Notes: generated by a model from the letters alone, not told the origin. A DNA stretch of 64,000 bases from Spirochaetae bacterium HGW-Spirochaetae-1 (GCA_002839375.1 PGXY01000007.1:124001-188000), one strand, 5' to 3'; counted from the stretch's first letter, positions 9,601-19,090 are shown. Made by a program: numbers and translations.

Positions 9601-12600
9601 CTCTCCGGCAATCGCCTATTGGATCAGCAGGCCGATATCCCGCCGTGAAGCACATCTATCGGATGAACAAAATTTATTTTTACGCAAGCTTGCCCGAAAA
9701 ACCTGGGCCTATTTCGAAAAGTTCGTAGGTCCTGAAGACAACTGGCTCCCCCCTGATAATTTTCAGGAAGCCCCGTCGGGGATAGTTGCCCACCGGACTT
9801 CTCCAACCAACATCGGGCTTTCACTCCTCGCGAATCTTACTGCGTATGACTTCGGCTATATCCCGGCAGGACAGTTGATCGAGCGCTCCGGCAATACACT
9901 TGACGCGATGAAAAAACTCGAACAACACCGCGGTCACTTCTATAACTGGTACGATACACTGACCCTGGATCCCCTGCCTCCCCTGTATATATCTACAGTT
10001 GACAGCGGAAACCTGGCAGGACATCTCCTGGTGCTCAAACCGGGCTTGATCGCACTTCCTGATCATTATATAGTCAATCCCGGACTATTTAACGGAATTG
10101 CCGATACACTCAGAATTTGCATAGATGCCGCCGAAACCGTCATTCCTCCGCCTCTCACTCAGTTCATGATAGAAATCGAATCCGTGATAAATACCAGCCC
10201 AACTACGCTCACCTCCGCCCGGCAATGTCTTGAACGTCTTATAGAATACGCAGAAAAAACCGTGTCCGCTTCGGATACCCGATTGGGAAGTGAATCGCTA
10301 TGGTGGGCACAAGATTTGATCGGCCAATGCCGGGCAGCCCTTGAAGAATTAATCTACCTTGCCCCGTGGACATCACTCTACCCCACCAAAGACAAATTGC
10401 CGATAGATCAGAGAATAGACAGGATTCCGACATTGCGCGAACTAGCGCAAATGGAAATTGATATTTTACCGTCAATTCCATACCCCTCAGTTGAACCCGA
10501 AGAGTTCAATGTATCCGATGAACTTCGCAGGCTCATTCTACAGTCAATCAGCCGCGCCACGCTCAGAATTGCCGACATCGAGCGCCTTGCAGATCAAGCT
10601 GAACACTTCGCTCTCATGGAATACGACTTTCTTTACGATAAAAAACAACATCTTCTGACTATCGGCTATAACGTGGACCAGCATCGCGCTGACTCGGGCT
10701 ATTACGATCTTCTTGCTTCTGAAGCACGCCTGTGCAGTTTTATTGCAATTGCCCAAAGGCAGCTGCCCCAGGAAAGCTGGTTTGCACTTGGACGCCTGCT
10801 CACTTCCGACGGAAGCGAACCTGTTCTGCTTTCATGGAGCGGATCTATGTTCGAGTACCTGATGCCGCTCCTCGTAATGCCGACATATGAAAATACCCTG
10901 CTGGATCAAACTTACAAAGCAGTTATTAAACGCCAGATCGGATATGGGAAGCTGCGCAACGTACCGTGGGGTATTTCTGAATCAGGTTATAACGCACTGG
11001 GAATCCGACTCGACTATCAGTACCGCGCGTTCGGCGTGCCGGGACTTGGACTCAAACGTGGACTTGCCGATGACCTTGTAATTGCACCTTATGCCTCGAT
11101 GCTTGCCCTTATGGTTGCCCCGGAAGAGGCGGTTAAAAACCTTGAGCAGCTCTCCGCTCTTAAATTTGAGGGAAGATACGGCCTCTATGAAGCTATTGAC
11201 TATACTCCATCACGACTCCCTCTTGGGCAACAACACGCGGTCGTTAAATCTTATATGTCTCATCATTCCGGTATGAGTTTGCTCTCACTTTCCTATCTGC
11301 TTCTGAACCGACCGATGCAGAAACGTTTTGAAGCCAATCCGCTTTGCAAGGCTGCCATGCTTCTGCTTCAGGAGAAAATACCTGATGCTACATCGCTTTA
11401 TTTAAATGCAGCCGGGGCATCTGAAACTCAAATTGGCACCGCCCCGCCGGATATACCGATGCGCATCTTCTCAAACCCTGATAGTAAGGCCCCGGAAGTG
11501 CAGCTTCTGTCGAACGGCAGATACCACGTAATGGTTACAACCGCAGGAGGCGGTTATAGCCGGTGGAAGGATATCGCGGTTACCCGCTGGCGCGAAGACA
11601 CTACCTGTGATAACCATGGAGCATTCTGCTACATCCGCGACATGGAAAGCCGGGAATATTGGTCTACCGCATATCAACCGACACTCAAAGCACCAAAGAA
11701 TTATGAGGTAATTTTTTCAGAAGGCCGCGCAGAATTCAGACGCCGAGATTTTGATATTGATACGTATACCTCGATCGTTGTATCACCCGAAGATGATATC
11801 GAACTTCGCAGAGTCCGCCTTACTAACTTTTCAAAAAAAACCAGAACGATGGAAATAACAAGCTACGCGGAAACCGTACTCGCACCTTTTTATGCAGAAG
11901 CGCTGCATCCCGCCTTCAGTAATCTTTTTGTGCAGACCGAGATTGTTTCCTCAAAGCATGTTATTCTCAGCAACCGCCGCCCGCGCTCCATAGATGAAAA
12001 AACACCATGGATGTTTCATGTAATGACCTTACAGGAAGGCAACATGATCAGAGTCTCACATGAAACAAACCGGATGCAGTTTATCGGTCGCGGTAATTCC
12101 CTCGTCAACCCCCGGGCAATTTGTGATCCCGATCCCCTAAAAGAGAACGAAGGTTCTGTACTAGACCCGATTTCCGCAATCAGATATGTCATTACTCTTG
12201 AACCGGAGGAATCAGCTGTTATCGACATGGTTTCCGGAATAGGAGAAACACGTGAAGAAGCCCTGCGCCTTGCAGAAAAATACCGAGACCGGAGTCTTTC
12301 TGACCGTGTATTCGATCTTGCATGGACACACAGCCAGGTGGTACTGCGGCAGCTAAATATCACTGAAGCAGAAGCGCAATTATACGGACACCTTGCGGGT
12401 TTTATTATCCATGCACATTTATACCTGCGCGCAGATCGGAACATCATAAAAAGCAACCTTCGCGGACAGTCCGGCCTCTGGGGTTACTCCATATCCGGTG
12501 ACCTGCCAATAGTACTTCTTCAGATTGAAAACGCGGTTAATATTGATCTGGTCCGCCAGCTCGTTAGCGCTCACGCATACTGGCGCCTGAAAGGGCTTGC

Positions 12601-15328
12601 GGTAGACCTCGTTATATGGAATGACGACCATGCCGGCTACCGGCAGATTCTTCATGAACAGATACTCGGCCTTATCGCAGCAGGCATTGAGAGCAATCCT
12701 GCCGACAGGTCAGGCGAAATATTTGTGAGAAATACCGACCAGATATCGGGCGAAGACCAGGTTCTAATGCAAACCGTTGCCCGTGCCATCATCACCGACA
12801 GGCTGGGACTGCTGGCAGAGCAGATCACAAGGAAAAACATGGCGCGAATGCCCGTTCCTCAACTTGTGCCTGTAAGAACCATACGCGCTGAAGAGCCTGC
12901 AGCAGTCGTAGAGCCGCGAACCGACCTGATCCATTTTAATGGATACGGGGGATTCACCCCGGACGGTCGCGAATACATCACTACGACCGGACAGGGACAA
13001 AATACACCCGCGCCATGGGTGAATATACTGGCTAACAAAAACTTCGGAACTGTAATTTCTGAAAGCGGTATGGGCTATACCTGGTCTGAAAACGCCCATG
13101 AGTTTCGCCTCACCCCGTGGGACAACGATCCCGTCTGCGACACGGGAGGTGAAGCTTTTTACATACGAGATGAAGAGCGCGGCCACTTCTGGTCCCCCAT
13201 GCCGCTTCCGAAGCGAGGATCATCCCCGTATGTGACCCGACACGGATTCGGCTACAGCGTATTCGAACACACCGAGCGCGGCATCAGTACAGAGGTGTGG
13301 GTATATGTGGCTCTTGACGCAAGCATCAAATTTACCGTGGTGAAGATACATAATCTTTCAAAACGCCCGCGCCGCCTCTCTCTGACCGGATACACTGAAT
13401 GGGTACTGGGCGACCTGCGCTGTAAATCCTCGATGCATGTGGTCACCCGGCAGGACCCCCTGACCGGTGCAATTTTCGCACACAATCAATTCAACAAGGA
13501 GTTTGAAGGCCGGACCGCATTCTTCGATGTGGACAATGATATCCGCACTATAACCTGCGACCGGACTGAATTCATTGGCCGCAACGGAACACTCAGGGAA
13601 CCGGCAGCTATGACAAAAATAAAGCTTTCCAACCGTACCGGTGCAGCCCTTGATCCCTGTGCAGCCATCCGGGTTCCCTTTGATCTCGATGGAGGAGAGG
13701 AATGCGAAATAATCTTCAGACTCGGATCAGGCATGGACTCCAATGATGCCAATTCACTGCTACGACGATTCCGTGGTGCCTCCGCAGCACGCGGCTCCCT
13801 CGAAGCGGTATGGGACTATTGGAAACACACCCTGGGTGCGGTACAAGTTGAGACCCCCGATCAATCATTGAACGTACTGGCTAACGGCTGGCTTATATAC
13901 CAGGTTCTTGCATGCCGCATGTGGGCACGAAGCGGATATTACCAATCAGGTGGCGCGTACGGTTTCCGCGATCAGCTCCAGGACGCCATGGCCATCATAC
14001 ATACCGAGCCGGGTCTCCTTCGCGAACACCTGCTCCTCTGTGCCGCGCATCAATTCGAAGAGGGAGACGTTCAGCACTGGTGGCATCCTCCGCTTGACCG
14101 GGGCGTACGCACACACTGCTCAGACGATTTCCTCTGGCTGCCTCTGGCTACTGCACGATATATCCTCTGTACCGGAGACACAGGCGTACTGGATGAACCT
14201 GTCTCTTTCATTAAAGGCCGCCCGGTAAGCGAAGACGAAGACTCATACTATGATCTTCCTATACGTTCGGATGAAACTGCTACGCTATATGATCATTGCA
14301 TACGCGCCCTCAAGAGGGCACAGCGCTACGGTGTGCATGGCCTGCCGCTCATCGGCTCAGGAGACTGGAACGACGGCATGGAATTTATCGGTAAACACGG
14401 AAAAGGTGAAAGTGTGTGGCTTGCATTTTTCTTCTATAATACGCTCATGCAGTTTTCAAAGATTGCAGAGATTCATAACGACCGTCCTTTTGCCGAGCAT
14501 TGTCAGACGGAAGCCGCAAAACTGCGCGAGAATATTGAAGCTAATGCATGGGACGGAGAGTGGTACCGCCGGGCTTATTTCGATGACGGCACCCCCCTCG
14601 GATCAGCAAAAAATGCCGAATGCCAGATCGATTCTATCGCTCAAAGCTGGTCAATTTTATCAGGCGCAGGGTATCCGGGCCGCTCGCGTATGGCAATGAA
14701 ATCACTTGATCGGCGCCTGGTCCGCCGCAGCAGCTCACTCGTACAGCTTCTAGACCCGCCATTCGATAAATCGGATTTAAACCCCGGATACATCAAGGGA
14801 TACGTTCCGGGCGTAAGAGAAAATGGCGGCCAGTACACACATGCAGCGGTCTGGGCTGCGATGGCTTTCGCGGCATCAGGTGAAGGTGAAAAAGCATGGG
14901 AGCTCATGGGCATGATAAACCCGGTCAACCACGGGAGCACATTTAACGATATTGCTACTTACAGGGTTGAACCTTATGTAATGGCTGCTGATGTATATGG
15001 CCAGGCCCCTCATACAGGCCGCGGTGGCTGGACCTGGTACACTGGCTCAGCCGGATGGATGTACCGTCTTATTATTGAATCACTCCTGGGTCTTCGTCTT
15101 GACAAACAGACTCTGCATATAGAACCGTGTCTGCACCCCGATTGGAAAAACATCAAGGTGCACTACAGATACCGGGAAACGGTTTATCATATTTCCATAA
15201 TTAAGATAATCGAAGAGAGCCGTGAACCAGGGTTAACCATAGATGGAAAATCATGGCAGGGTTCGGCAATACCGCTTGTCGACGACCACAAAGAACATTC
15301 GGTTGAGGTGAGGATAATAAATACATAA
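6626..15328 (+). CDS. ndvB: Cyclic beta-1,2-glucan synthase (GT84 / glycoamylase-like / GH94)
   Basis: A 2900-residue protein, the size of Brucella Cgs and rhizobial NdvB, which make cyclic osmoregulated glucans at the inner membrane from UDP-glucose. Order: N-terminal region (1-430), membrane helices (about 440-495), GT84 glycosyltransferase with 'ITLDTDTQLPRDS' (about 637) and 'RRRRWIRGDWQI' (about 787), further membrane helices (about 850-1000), a glycoamylase-like domain (about 1250-1500), then repeated GH94-type sandwich domains and a GH94 catalytic domain. 'GSGDWNDGMEF' (about 2580) holds the family's general acid; in Brucella this domain trims chains by phosphorolysis and sets ring size. 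RBS GAGG lies 6 bases before the ATG. Monocistronic. No frameshift seen. Confidence 0.95.
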   Translation: MNSRKNRNLTNRIKTLLFNEEFPQKYAGGPPPLRSTLFSAEQMDKHGKIIAGIHILRPETARNQDLLSRLTENESILLEVQTLLSEAVRENRRITPAGEWLLDNFYLIEEHIQTGRKHLPKGYSRELPCLQNGQSAGLPRVYDIAMELISHGDGRVDPNNLTRFIASYQSISALKLGELWAIPIMLRLTLIENLRRVAACIAANMTEQDLAGYWADRMLDIIEKDAKSLILIVAEMAHSNPNMTSAFVAELSRRLQGQSSALALPLTWIEQQLSETGLTIKQLVHSEIQQQAADQVSISNSIGSLRFLSAMDWHEFVESMSIVDHTLREDPGGFYSEMDFKTRDRYRHVIEKVAKNSRLNITETEVAREAIQLAREGAENNGITDRTAHVGFYLIEKGFSRLERKAKIRLSPRSTIKKTGARFPLFIFLVTIMALTAIFTIGLFAKAHTGGMNGWMLILFTILTVLCTVHPAVALTNWLATLLVNPDLLPRMDFSEGIPSELRTLVVVPTMITSPENIADLVEALEVRFLANSDENVYFGLLTDLKDADKETLPEDELLTGLAREKIEHLNKKYHGSKGDSFFLFHRPRLWNSKERLWMGYERKRGKLADLNSLLRGGSEGHFSLIVGKIEILSSIKYVITLDTDTQLPRDSARQFVGAMAHPLNRARYDNKKKYIVEGYGIIQPRVAVILPAVNRSRYARLNGSESGIDPYTRVVSDVYQDLFHEGSFIGKGIYEVDSFEQALKDRLPENLILSHDLLEGCYARAGLLSDVQLYDEYPSNYHEDVVRRRRWIRGDWQIISWILPFVPGHDGHLRRNPVSLLSRWKIFDNLRRSLTPVALTLFILLGWIFQSPAWFWTLSAATMILVPSLFSTVLNLFRKPKEMLLNQHLVSTLRSAGMNFAQGLFTIVCLPYEAYYSTNAILRTGWRMLILHRRLLEWNPSGGMRSRASLMDSYLEMFIAPVIALTTMIYLAISNSSALPAALPILILWAASPAIAYWISRPISRREAHLSDEQNLFLRKLARKTWAYFEKFVGPEDNWLPPDNFQEAPSGIVAHRTSPTNIGLSLLANLTAYDFGYIPAGQLIERSGNTLDAMKKLEQHRGHFYNWYDTLTLDPLPPLYISTVDSGNLAGHLLVLKPGLIALPDHYIVNPGLFNGIADTLRICIDAAETVIPPPLTQFMIEIESVINTSPTTLTSARQCLERLIEYAEKTVSASDTRLGSESLWWAQDLIGQCRAALEELIYLAPWTSLYPTKDKLPIDQRIDRIPTLRELAQMEIDILPSIPYPSVEPEEFNVSDELRRLILQSISRATLRIADIERLADQAEHFALMEYDFLYDKKQHLLTIGYNVDQHRADSGYYDLLASEARLCSFIAIAQRQLPQESWFALGRLLTSDGSEPVLLSWSGSMFEYLMPLLVMPTYENTLLDQTYKAVIKRQIGYGKLRNVPWGISESGYNALGIRLDYQYRAFGVPGLGLKRGLADDLVIAPYASMLALMVAPEEAVKNLEQLSALKFEGRYGLYEAIDYTPSRLPLGQQHAVVKSYMSHHSGMSLLSLSYLLLNRPMQKRFEANPLCKAAMLLLQEKIPDATSLYLNAAGASETQIGTAPPDIPMRIFSNPDSKAPEVQLLSNGRYHVMVTTAGGGYSRWKDIAVTRWREDTTCDNHGAFCYIRDMESREYWSTAYQPTLKAPKNYEVIFSEGRAEFRRRDFDIDTYTSIVVSPEDDIELRRVRLTNFSKKTRTMEITSYAETVLAPFYAEALHPAFSNLFVQTEIVSSKHVILSNRRPRSIDEKTPWMFHVMTLQEGNMIRVSHETNRMQFIGRGNSLVNPRAICDPDPLKENEGSVLDPISAIRYVITLEPEESAVIDMVSGIGETREEALRLAEKYRDRSLSDRVFDLAWTHSQVVLRQLNITEAEAQLYGHLAGFIIHAHLYLRADRNIIKSNLRGQSGLWGYSISGDLPIVLLQIENAVNIDLVRQLVSAHAYWRLKGLAVDLVIWNDDHAGYRQILHEQILGLIAAGIESNPADRSGEIFVRNTDQISGEDQVLMQTVARAIITDRLGLLAEQITRKNMARMPVPQLVPVRTIRAEEPAAVVEPRTDLIHFNGYGGFTPDGREYITTTGQGQNTPAPWVNILANKNFGTVISESGMGYTWSENAHEFRLTPWDNDPVCDTGGEAFYIRDEERGHFWSPMPLPKRGSSPYVTRHGFGYSVFEHTERGISTEVWVYVALDASIKFTVVKIHNLSKRPRRLSLTGYTEWVLGDLRCKSSMHVVTRQDPLTGAIFAHNQFNKEFEGRTAFFDVDNDIRTITCDRTEFIGRNGTLREPAAMTKIKLSNRTGAALDPCAAIRVPFDLDGGEECEIIFRLGSGMDSNDANSLLRRFRGASAARGSLEAVWDYWKHTLGAVQVETPDQSLNVLANGWLIYQVLACRMWARSGYYQSGGAYGFRDQLQDAMAIIHTEPGLLREHLLLCAAHQFEEGDVQHWWHPPLDRGVRTHCSDDFLWLPLATARYILCTGDTGVLDEPVSFIKGRPVSEDEDSYYDLPIRSDETATLYDHCIRALKRAQRYGVHGLPLIGSGDWNDGMEFIGKHGKGESVWLAFFFYNTLMQFSKIAEIHNDRPFAEHCQTEAAKLRENIEANAWDGEWYRRAYFDDGTPLGSAKNAECQIDSIAQSWSILSGAGYPGRSRMAMKSLDRRLVRRSSSLVQLLDPPFDKSDLNPGYIKGYVPGVRENGGQYTHAAVWAAMAFAASGEGEKAWELMGMINPVNHGSTFNDIATYRVEPYVMAADVYGQAPHTGRGGWTWYTGSAGWMYRLIIESLLGLRLDKQTLHIEPCLHPDWKNIKVHYRYRETVYHISIIKIIEESREPGLTIDGKSWQGSAIPLVDDHKEHSVEVRIINT

Positions 15329-15409
15329 TACCATGCCAGCTCAGGATGAGCTAAAAGGGCTCTGCCAAAACTTAATTATCAGAGGTTCCCTTATATTATT
15401 GTCTCATCC

Positions 15410-16489
15410 TCAGGGGCCTTCCACACGATTCCTGCCGTTGTCCTTGGCCCGGTAAAGAGCGCGATCGGCCATATGAAGGGCCTCCTCAATTGAACATGGA
15501 TTCTCGGCCTGAATGTTTACCAGGCCAAAGCTCATGGTCAGATGAATCTCCACACCGTCATGTTCGACCATGGCGTCTTCAATTCCCCGACGGAGACGCT
15601 CAGCCAGGTCACTTGCCTGGGCAAGCGTGCAGCCCGGAAGAATGATCACGAACTCCTCGCCACCGTAGCGGGCTATAAAGTCATAAGGCCTCAGGCTGTC
15701 CTTCAGTATCCGGGCGGCATGAACGAGTATGGTATCTCCGAACTGGTGCCCCCAGGTATCATTAATTTTCTTAAAAAAATCCAGGTCGGACATGATCAAA
15801 CTGAAGGGACTTCCCGTTCGCCGGGACCGGTTGAATTCAGCGGAGAGCCTTTCTATCAGCGCCTGGCGGTTATGAATACCCGTGAGCATATCATGCGTTG
15901 CCTGGTGAAGCAGTTTGTGCTGCTGAGATTCCATTACCCGGTGATGGGAATAGCCGATAAAACCAAGGCCGGAAAAAGAAGCAAGGGTGTTAAAATAGAA
16001 GAGCAGCTTATTATAAAAGATATCCGTCACGGTCACAGGAGGATACATTCGCGAGTATTCGAACAATACGCCGACCAGGAAAAAGAGCGACAGGCTTACG
16101 ATTATTTTTACCGCTACACGCTGCCTCGTGAGAAAGATGATACCGGCAAGCGCGATATGATAAAAACAATAACCCTGGTCCCAGCCCAGGGCTATTGAAC
16201 TGACCGTAGCATGGTAGGAAATTTCCAGAATCCAGAGCAGAAAACTTGCCCGCATGCGGGAATGGGTATTGAGCCAGAAACAGAGCGCATCCAGGCCGAC
16301 ACATAGGATGTTGTTGAATATTACCAGGTTGTTGCCTGCATGGATAAAAAGGGGGGTAAAGAGAATATGTCCGGTTATAGAAAAGGTATAAATGTAATTG
16401 TTCACCACATATTCATAACGTTCGTTGTACGAAAGGTGCACCGGGAAACGGTATAGAATCCGGAATATTCTGGTCATAGTCGGCATCAT
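15410..16489 (-). CDS. Membrane diguanylate cyclase (GGDEF)
   Basis: About six hydrophobic segments fill the N-terminal 180 residues, followed by a GGDEF domain with active site 'ARYGGEEFVII' and an inhibitory I-site RxxD ('RPYD') exactly five residues before GGEEF. It should make cyclic di-GMP from two GTP and be product-inhibited. No EAL domain. I place the start at the ATG at 16489, just before 'MMPTMTRIFRILYRF'; an upstream in-frame start at 16606 would overlap the patatin gene's stop and lacks a ribosome site. Convergent with the glucan synthase. The signal sensed by the membrane domain is unknown. Confidence 0.9.
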   Translation of the reverse strand: MMPTMTRIFRILYRFPVHLSYNERYEYVVNNYIYTFSITGHILFTPLFIHAGNNLVIFNNILCVGLDALCFWLNTHSRMRASFLLWILEISYHATVSSIALGWDQGYCFYHIALAGIIFLTRQRVAVKIIVSLSLFFLVGVLFEYSRMYPPVTVTDIFYNKLLFYFNTLASFSGLGFIGYSHHRVMESQQHKLLHQATHDMLTGIHNRQALIERLSAEFNRSRRTGSPFSLIMSDLDFFKKINDTWGHQFGDTILVHAARILKDSLRPYDFIARYGGEEFVIILPGCTLAQASDLAERLRRGIEDAMVEHDGVEIHLTMSFGLVNIQAENPCSIEEALHMADRALYRAKDNGRNRVEGP

Positions 16490-16602
16490 ATTCCATACAA
16501 CCTTCCCTGTGCCGTTTATATGGTCAAGTACATTTACAGGTGTGATGCAACTGTCGCCGGAAAAAATAACAGTAAATAAGTGCAGGTCCGAAGCCGCTCC
16601 CG

Positions 16603-17673
16603 TCACTTCAGGGCTCTGACCCCCTCCTTAATACTTCCTGATTCCACAGCCTCCATGAACTCCTCTCCCAGAACACGTCCCATCTCAACTACCTTTTCCC
16701 AGTACCGGACCCGTTCCCCGTCCCTGCCCCTGAAGAGTTTAAAATCTTTTCTGTCGGGGATTTTCCCGTAGGGCAAATTCGCAATGAATTCCCTGGAGGG
16801 ACAGACCATAACCACATTGGCCGTGTTCGCCTCCGACGCTCTTCGCCAGGGAAGCGTCTTGTCAAACCATCCCGGAACAATACGATGATGAAAATGAGGG
16901 TATAACACCAGTGATTCGGCAATGCCGTAGGATATGTCCAGGTGGTAATCCAGCATGCCGCCGTCACGATATATTCCCCCGGGTGCCCCGGCAATATCCC
17001 TCACTCCCGACATCGCCAGGGGAATGGACCCCGAAGCCATAACGGCATCGCGAAGGTTTTCCCCATTGAGAGGAATGCGATGCAGGGTGAAACCATCCAT
17101 GTCTATGAAGGGCGGCATGTCGCGGGAGTCGAAAAACAGGGTCCGCTCGAAAAAATATCCCATACTGCTGCGACTGGCGGCATTGCACAGGGCCGCGAGG
17201 CCCAGGGCAGGTAAAAGCAGCGCCTTGCTGTCACTGGAGGTGAGCAGCCGTGAACGGTCGGCCATTATATTGAGCCGTAAAAAGGGATGATTCAGTATTT
17301 CCATCTCAGCCCTGCCACCCAGGTACCGGTCCAGCACCCGCCATCCCTCGGCAGTCACCTCTCCCGGCGAGGGTCTGGGACCGTAGCTCTGCCGGAGATA
17401 GGCCTCCTCGAGAAGATCCAGAGCCCTCATGCCGTCGGTCCGGGCCAGGGCAGCAAAGCGCCATGCCCCGATAGAAGAACCCAGCAGAAAAAGGGGCGAC
17501 GTCCTCCCGCTGAAAAATGATCCGAAAATGACGCGATCCAGTGATCCCAGGACAAGCCATTTGGGTCCGCCTGCCGCACCAGCCATAATTTTCACCCGTT
17601 CCGGCCTCAGGCCTTCATCATGTATGATTTCCAGGGCCTTTACCCCGGCATAAACTTCAATATTCTTCTGCAT
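16603..17673 (-). CDS. Patatin-like phospholipase family protein
   Basis: A 356-residue patatin-fold acyl hydrolase with a Ser-Asp dyad. Visible motifs: the glycine-rich oxyanion stretch 'MAGAAGGPKWL' (about 31-41), nucleophile 'LGSSIGAW' (Gly-X-Ser-X-Gly, about 65-72) and 'YRDGGMLDYH' with the DG(G/A) aspartate (about 236). No signal peptide, so cytoplasmic or membrane-surface. GGAGG lies 7 bases before the start. The last codons contain a 13-base word (16611-16623) that recurs upstream of the start at 17737-17749. Transcribed toward the diguanylate cyclase with about 110 bases between, so the two may be cotranscribed. Confidence 0.85.
   Translation of the reverse strand: MQKNIEVYAGVKALEIIHDEGLRPERVKIMAGAAGGPKWLVLGSLDRVIFGSFFSGRTSPLFLLGSSIGAWRFAALARTDGMRALDLLEEAYLRQSYGPRPSPGEVTAEGWRVLDRYLGGRAEMEILNHPFLRLNIMADRSRLLTSSDSKALLLPALGLAALCNAASRSSMGYFFERTLFFDSRDMPPFIDMDGFTLHRIPLNGENLRDAVMASGSIPLAMSGVRDIAGAPGGIYRDGGMLDYHLDISYGIAESLVLYPHFHHRIVPGWFDKTLPWRRASEANTANVVMVCPSREFIANLPYGKIPDRKDFKLFRGRDGERVRYWEKVVEMGRVLGEEFMEAVESGSIKEGVRALK
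16611..16623. repeat. GGGCTCTGACCCC word, copy 1
   Basis: gggctctgacccc inside the last codons of the patatin-like gene. An identical 13-mer is at 17737-17749 and a shorter form (ggctctgaccc) at 17711-17721, so the word brackets the gene. Its complement, GGGGTCAGAGCC, is familiar to me as a dispersed intergenic word near REP-associated transposase genes in other bacteria; no such transposase is seen here. Confidence 0.5.
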
Positions 17674-17710
17674 TCCTGTTCCTCCCTTTATTCCCTGTCA
17701 ACCCGTTCCC

Positions 17711-17749
17711 GGCTCTGACCCTCCATATGCCCCTGGGGGCTCTGACCCC
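17711..17749. repeat. Two further GGCTCTGACC words upstream of the patatin-like gene
   Basis: ggctctgaccc at 17711-17721 and gggctctgacccc at 17737-17749. They sit in the 334-base gene-free gap 17674-18007 between the divergent patatin-like and AraC-type genes. The rest of the gap is AT-rich and contains a TTGACA box near 17808, but no well-spaced -10 was found. Confidence 0.5.
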
Positions 17750-17960
17750 TTTTTTCTTGTTTTTTCTTGAGGCCCCTCACGTTACGAACTCTTTTCCCGA
17801 TATTTTGTTGACAGGCCTGATTATCTCTGCAAATATTTTATAGTCAATTAATTTACAAGGTTTTAAATTTTAAATGTTCTTTAAACAATTGAGAAATCTT
17901 GATACATATCAGCCGCATTTTTACAAATCAATGACTGTCGGACATTATAATGCTTTGAAT

Positions 17961-17987
17961 TGCTCAATCTGCTCAATCTGCTCAATC
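17961..17987. repeat. Three tandem TGCTCAATC units before the AraC-type gene
   Basis: tgctcaatc repeated three times without a gap, ending 20 bases before the start codon at 18008. Iterated 9-base sites so close to a regulator's start could be an operator or a slippage-prone leader. If translation began at the ATG at 17960 they would be read as coding, but the better ribosome site is downstream. Confidence 0.5.
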
Positions 17988-18007
17988 AGGCCGGAGGGGA
18001 TTGCCCG

Positions 18008-19090
18008 ATGCTGAATTGTATAATAAATCATCTGCTTTTTTTCGGCGGGAGCCTGGCCCTGACCATGGCCCTTGTTCAGTTCGCCCAGGTTCTCCGCGAC
18101 AGCAAGCACCTCTGGCTCGGAATTTTTTTTTCCTGCATTTCATTTACGGGGTTCCAGCAATACTATTTCGGCGTCTACGGTATACCCAATCTTTATCTGT
18201 CGCAATGGCCGGGCCAGGTGGTAATTTTTCTGTTAGGCCCTTCGATATTTTTCTTCTATAAGAAACTTTTTTACCATGATTTCAGGATTCGTCCCCGGCA
18301 CGCCGCCCATTTCATCCCTGCATTGATCTCAATCGGTGTCGATATTGTCATGTTCTATTCAGCAGCAGATGAAAACCCGGTCCTTCCATATATTCGCGGA
18401 ATAATAATCCAATATAATCTTTTCTATATATTATCGGGAGCGACAATTTTCATTTCGTATGATATCTATATTCTTCTTAAGGAAGATTTCATTTTTTTAA
18501 TCAGGAGAAAAAACAACAACAAGGTTAACCGAATCGCCCTTTTTTATGTAGTCATGGTGCTCATGATCGGCATTATGCTGTTCTACGCAATCGCTGCCGG
18601 AAATGTTACGCTGGCTCGCTTTGTTATGACTCTCATGATCCTGCCATTCCTGTATATATTTCTCGTCGGTTACCTCAACCCGGAATTGATAAGCATCTTC
18701 GCCAGCGAGGTCAGAAAGAATGTGTATGAGCGCTCACTCATCAAAGGCCTGGACGTTGATGTGCTTAAAAGCCGGCTGAAGGATCTCATGGAAGTAGACA
18801 AGGTATACTGCGATGAAGACCTGAGTCTGAAACGGCTCGCCGACATGCTTTCCCTCACTCCTCACCAGCTTTCAGAATTCCTGAACAAGCATCTTGATAT
18901 CAACTTCAATTATTACATCAACCGGTACCGTATTGACGAAGCAGTTAATCTCATGCAGACTCAGCCCGAGCGGTCAATCACCTCCATCTGCTATTCAGTA
19001 GGATTTAACAGCAAATCCGCCTTTTACGAAGCCTTCACAAAATTCATCGGCATGTCCCCTGCCCGATACAGAAAGAATAAAAGTAAATAG
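18008..19090 (+). CDS. Membrane-bound AraC-family transcriptional regulator
   Basis: The N-terminal half is a run of about seven hydrophobic segments (first 'HLLFFGGSLALTMALV'), the C-terminal 100 residues are an AraC/XylS double helix-turn-helix ending 'SAFYEAFTKFIGMSPARYR'. A membrane sensor fused directly to an AraC DNA-binding domain is common in Spirochaetota and Bacteroidota. I choose ATG 18008 because GGAGGGG (17993-17999) lies 8 bases upstream; an in-frame ATG at 17960 has no such site and would begin inside the tandem repeat. It lies just upstream of, and in the same direction as, the dehydratase/ACS-like cluster, so it is a candidate regulator of it (inference only). Confidence 0.87.
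   Translation: MLNCIINHLLFFGGSLALTMALVQFAQVLRDSKHLWLGIFFSCISFTGFQQYYFGVYGIPNLYLSQWPGQVVIFLLGPSIFFFYKKLFYHDFRIRPRHAAHFIPALISIGVDIVMFYSAADENPVLPYIRGIIIQYNLFYILSGATIFISYDIYILLKEDFIFLIRRKNNNKVNRIALFYVVMVLMIGIMLFYAIAAGNVTLARFVMTLMILPFLYIFLVGYLNPELISIFASEVRKNVYERSLIKGLDVDVLKSRLKDLMEVDKVYCDEDLSLKRLADMLSLTPHQLSEFLNKHLDINFNYYINRYRIDEAVNLMQTQPERSITSICYSVGFNSKSAFYEAFTKFIGMSPARYRKNKSK

Noticed and set aside
17800-17840. Promoter for the AraC-type gene around the TTGACA near 17808
   Set aside because: No -10 box lies at 16-18 bases; the nearest TA-rich hexamer is about 20 bases away.
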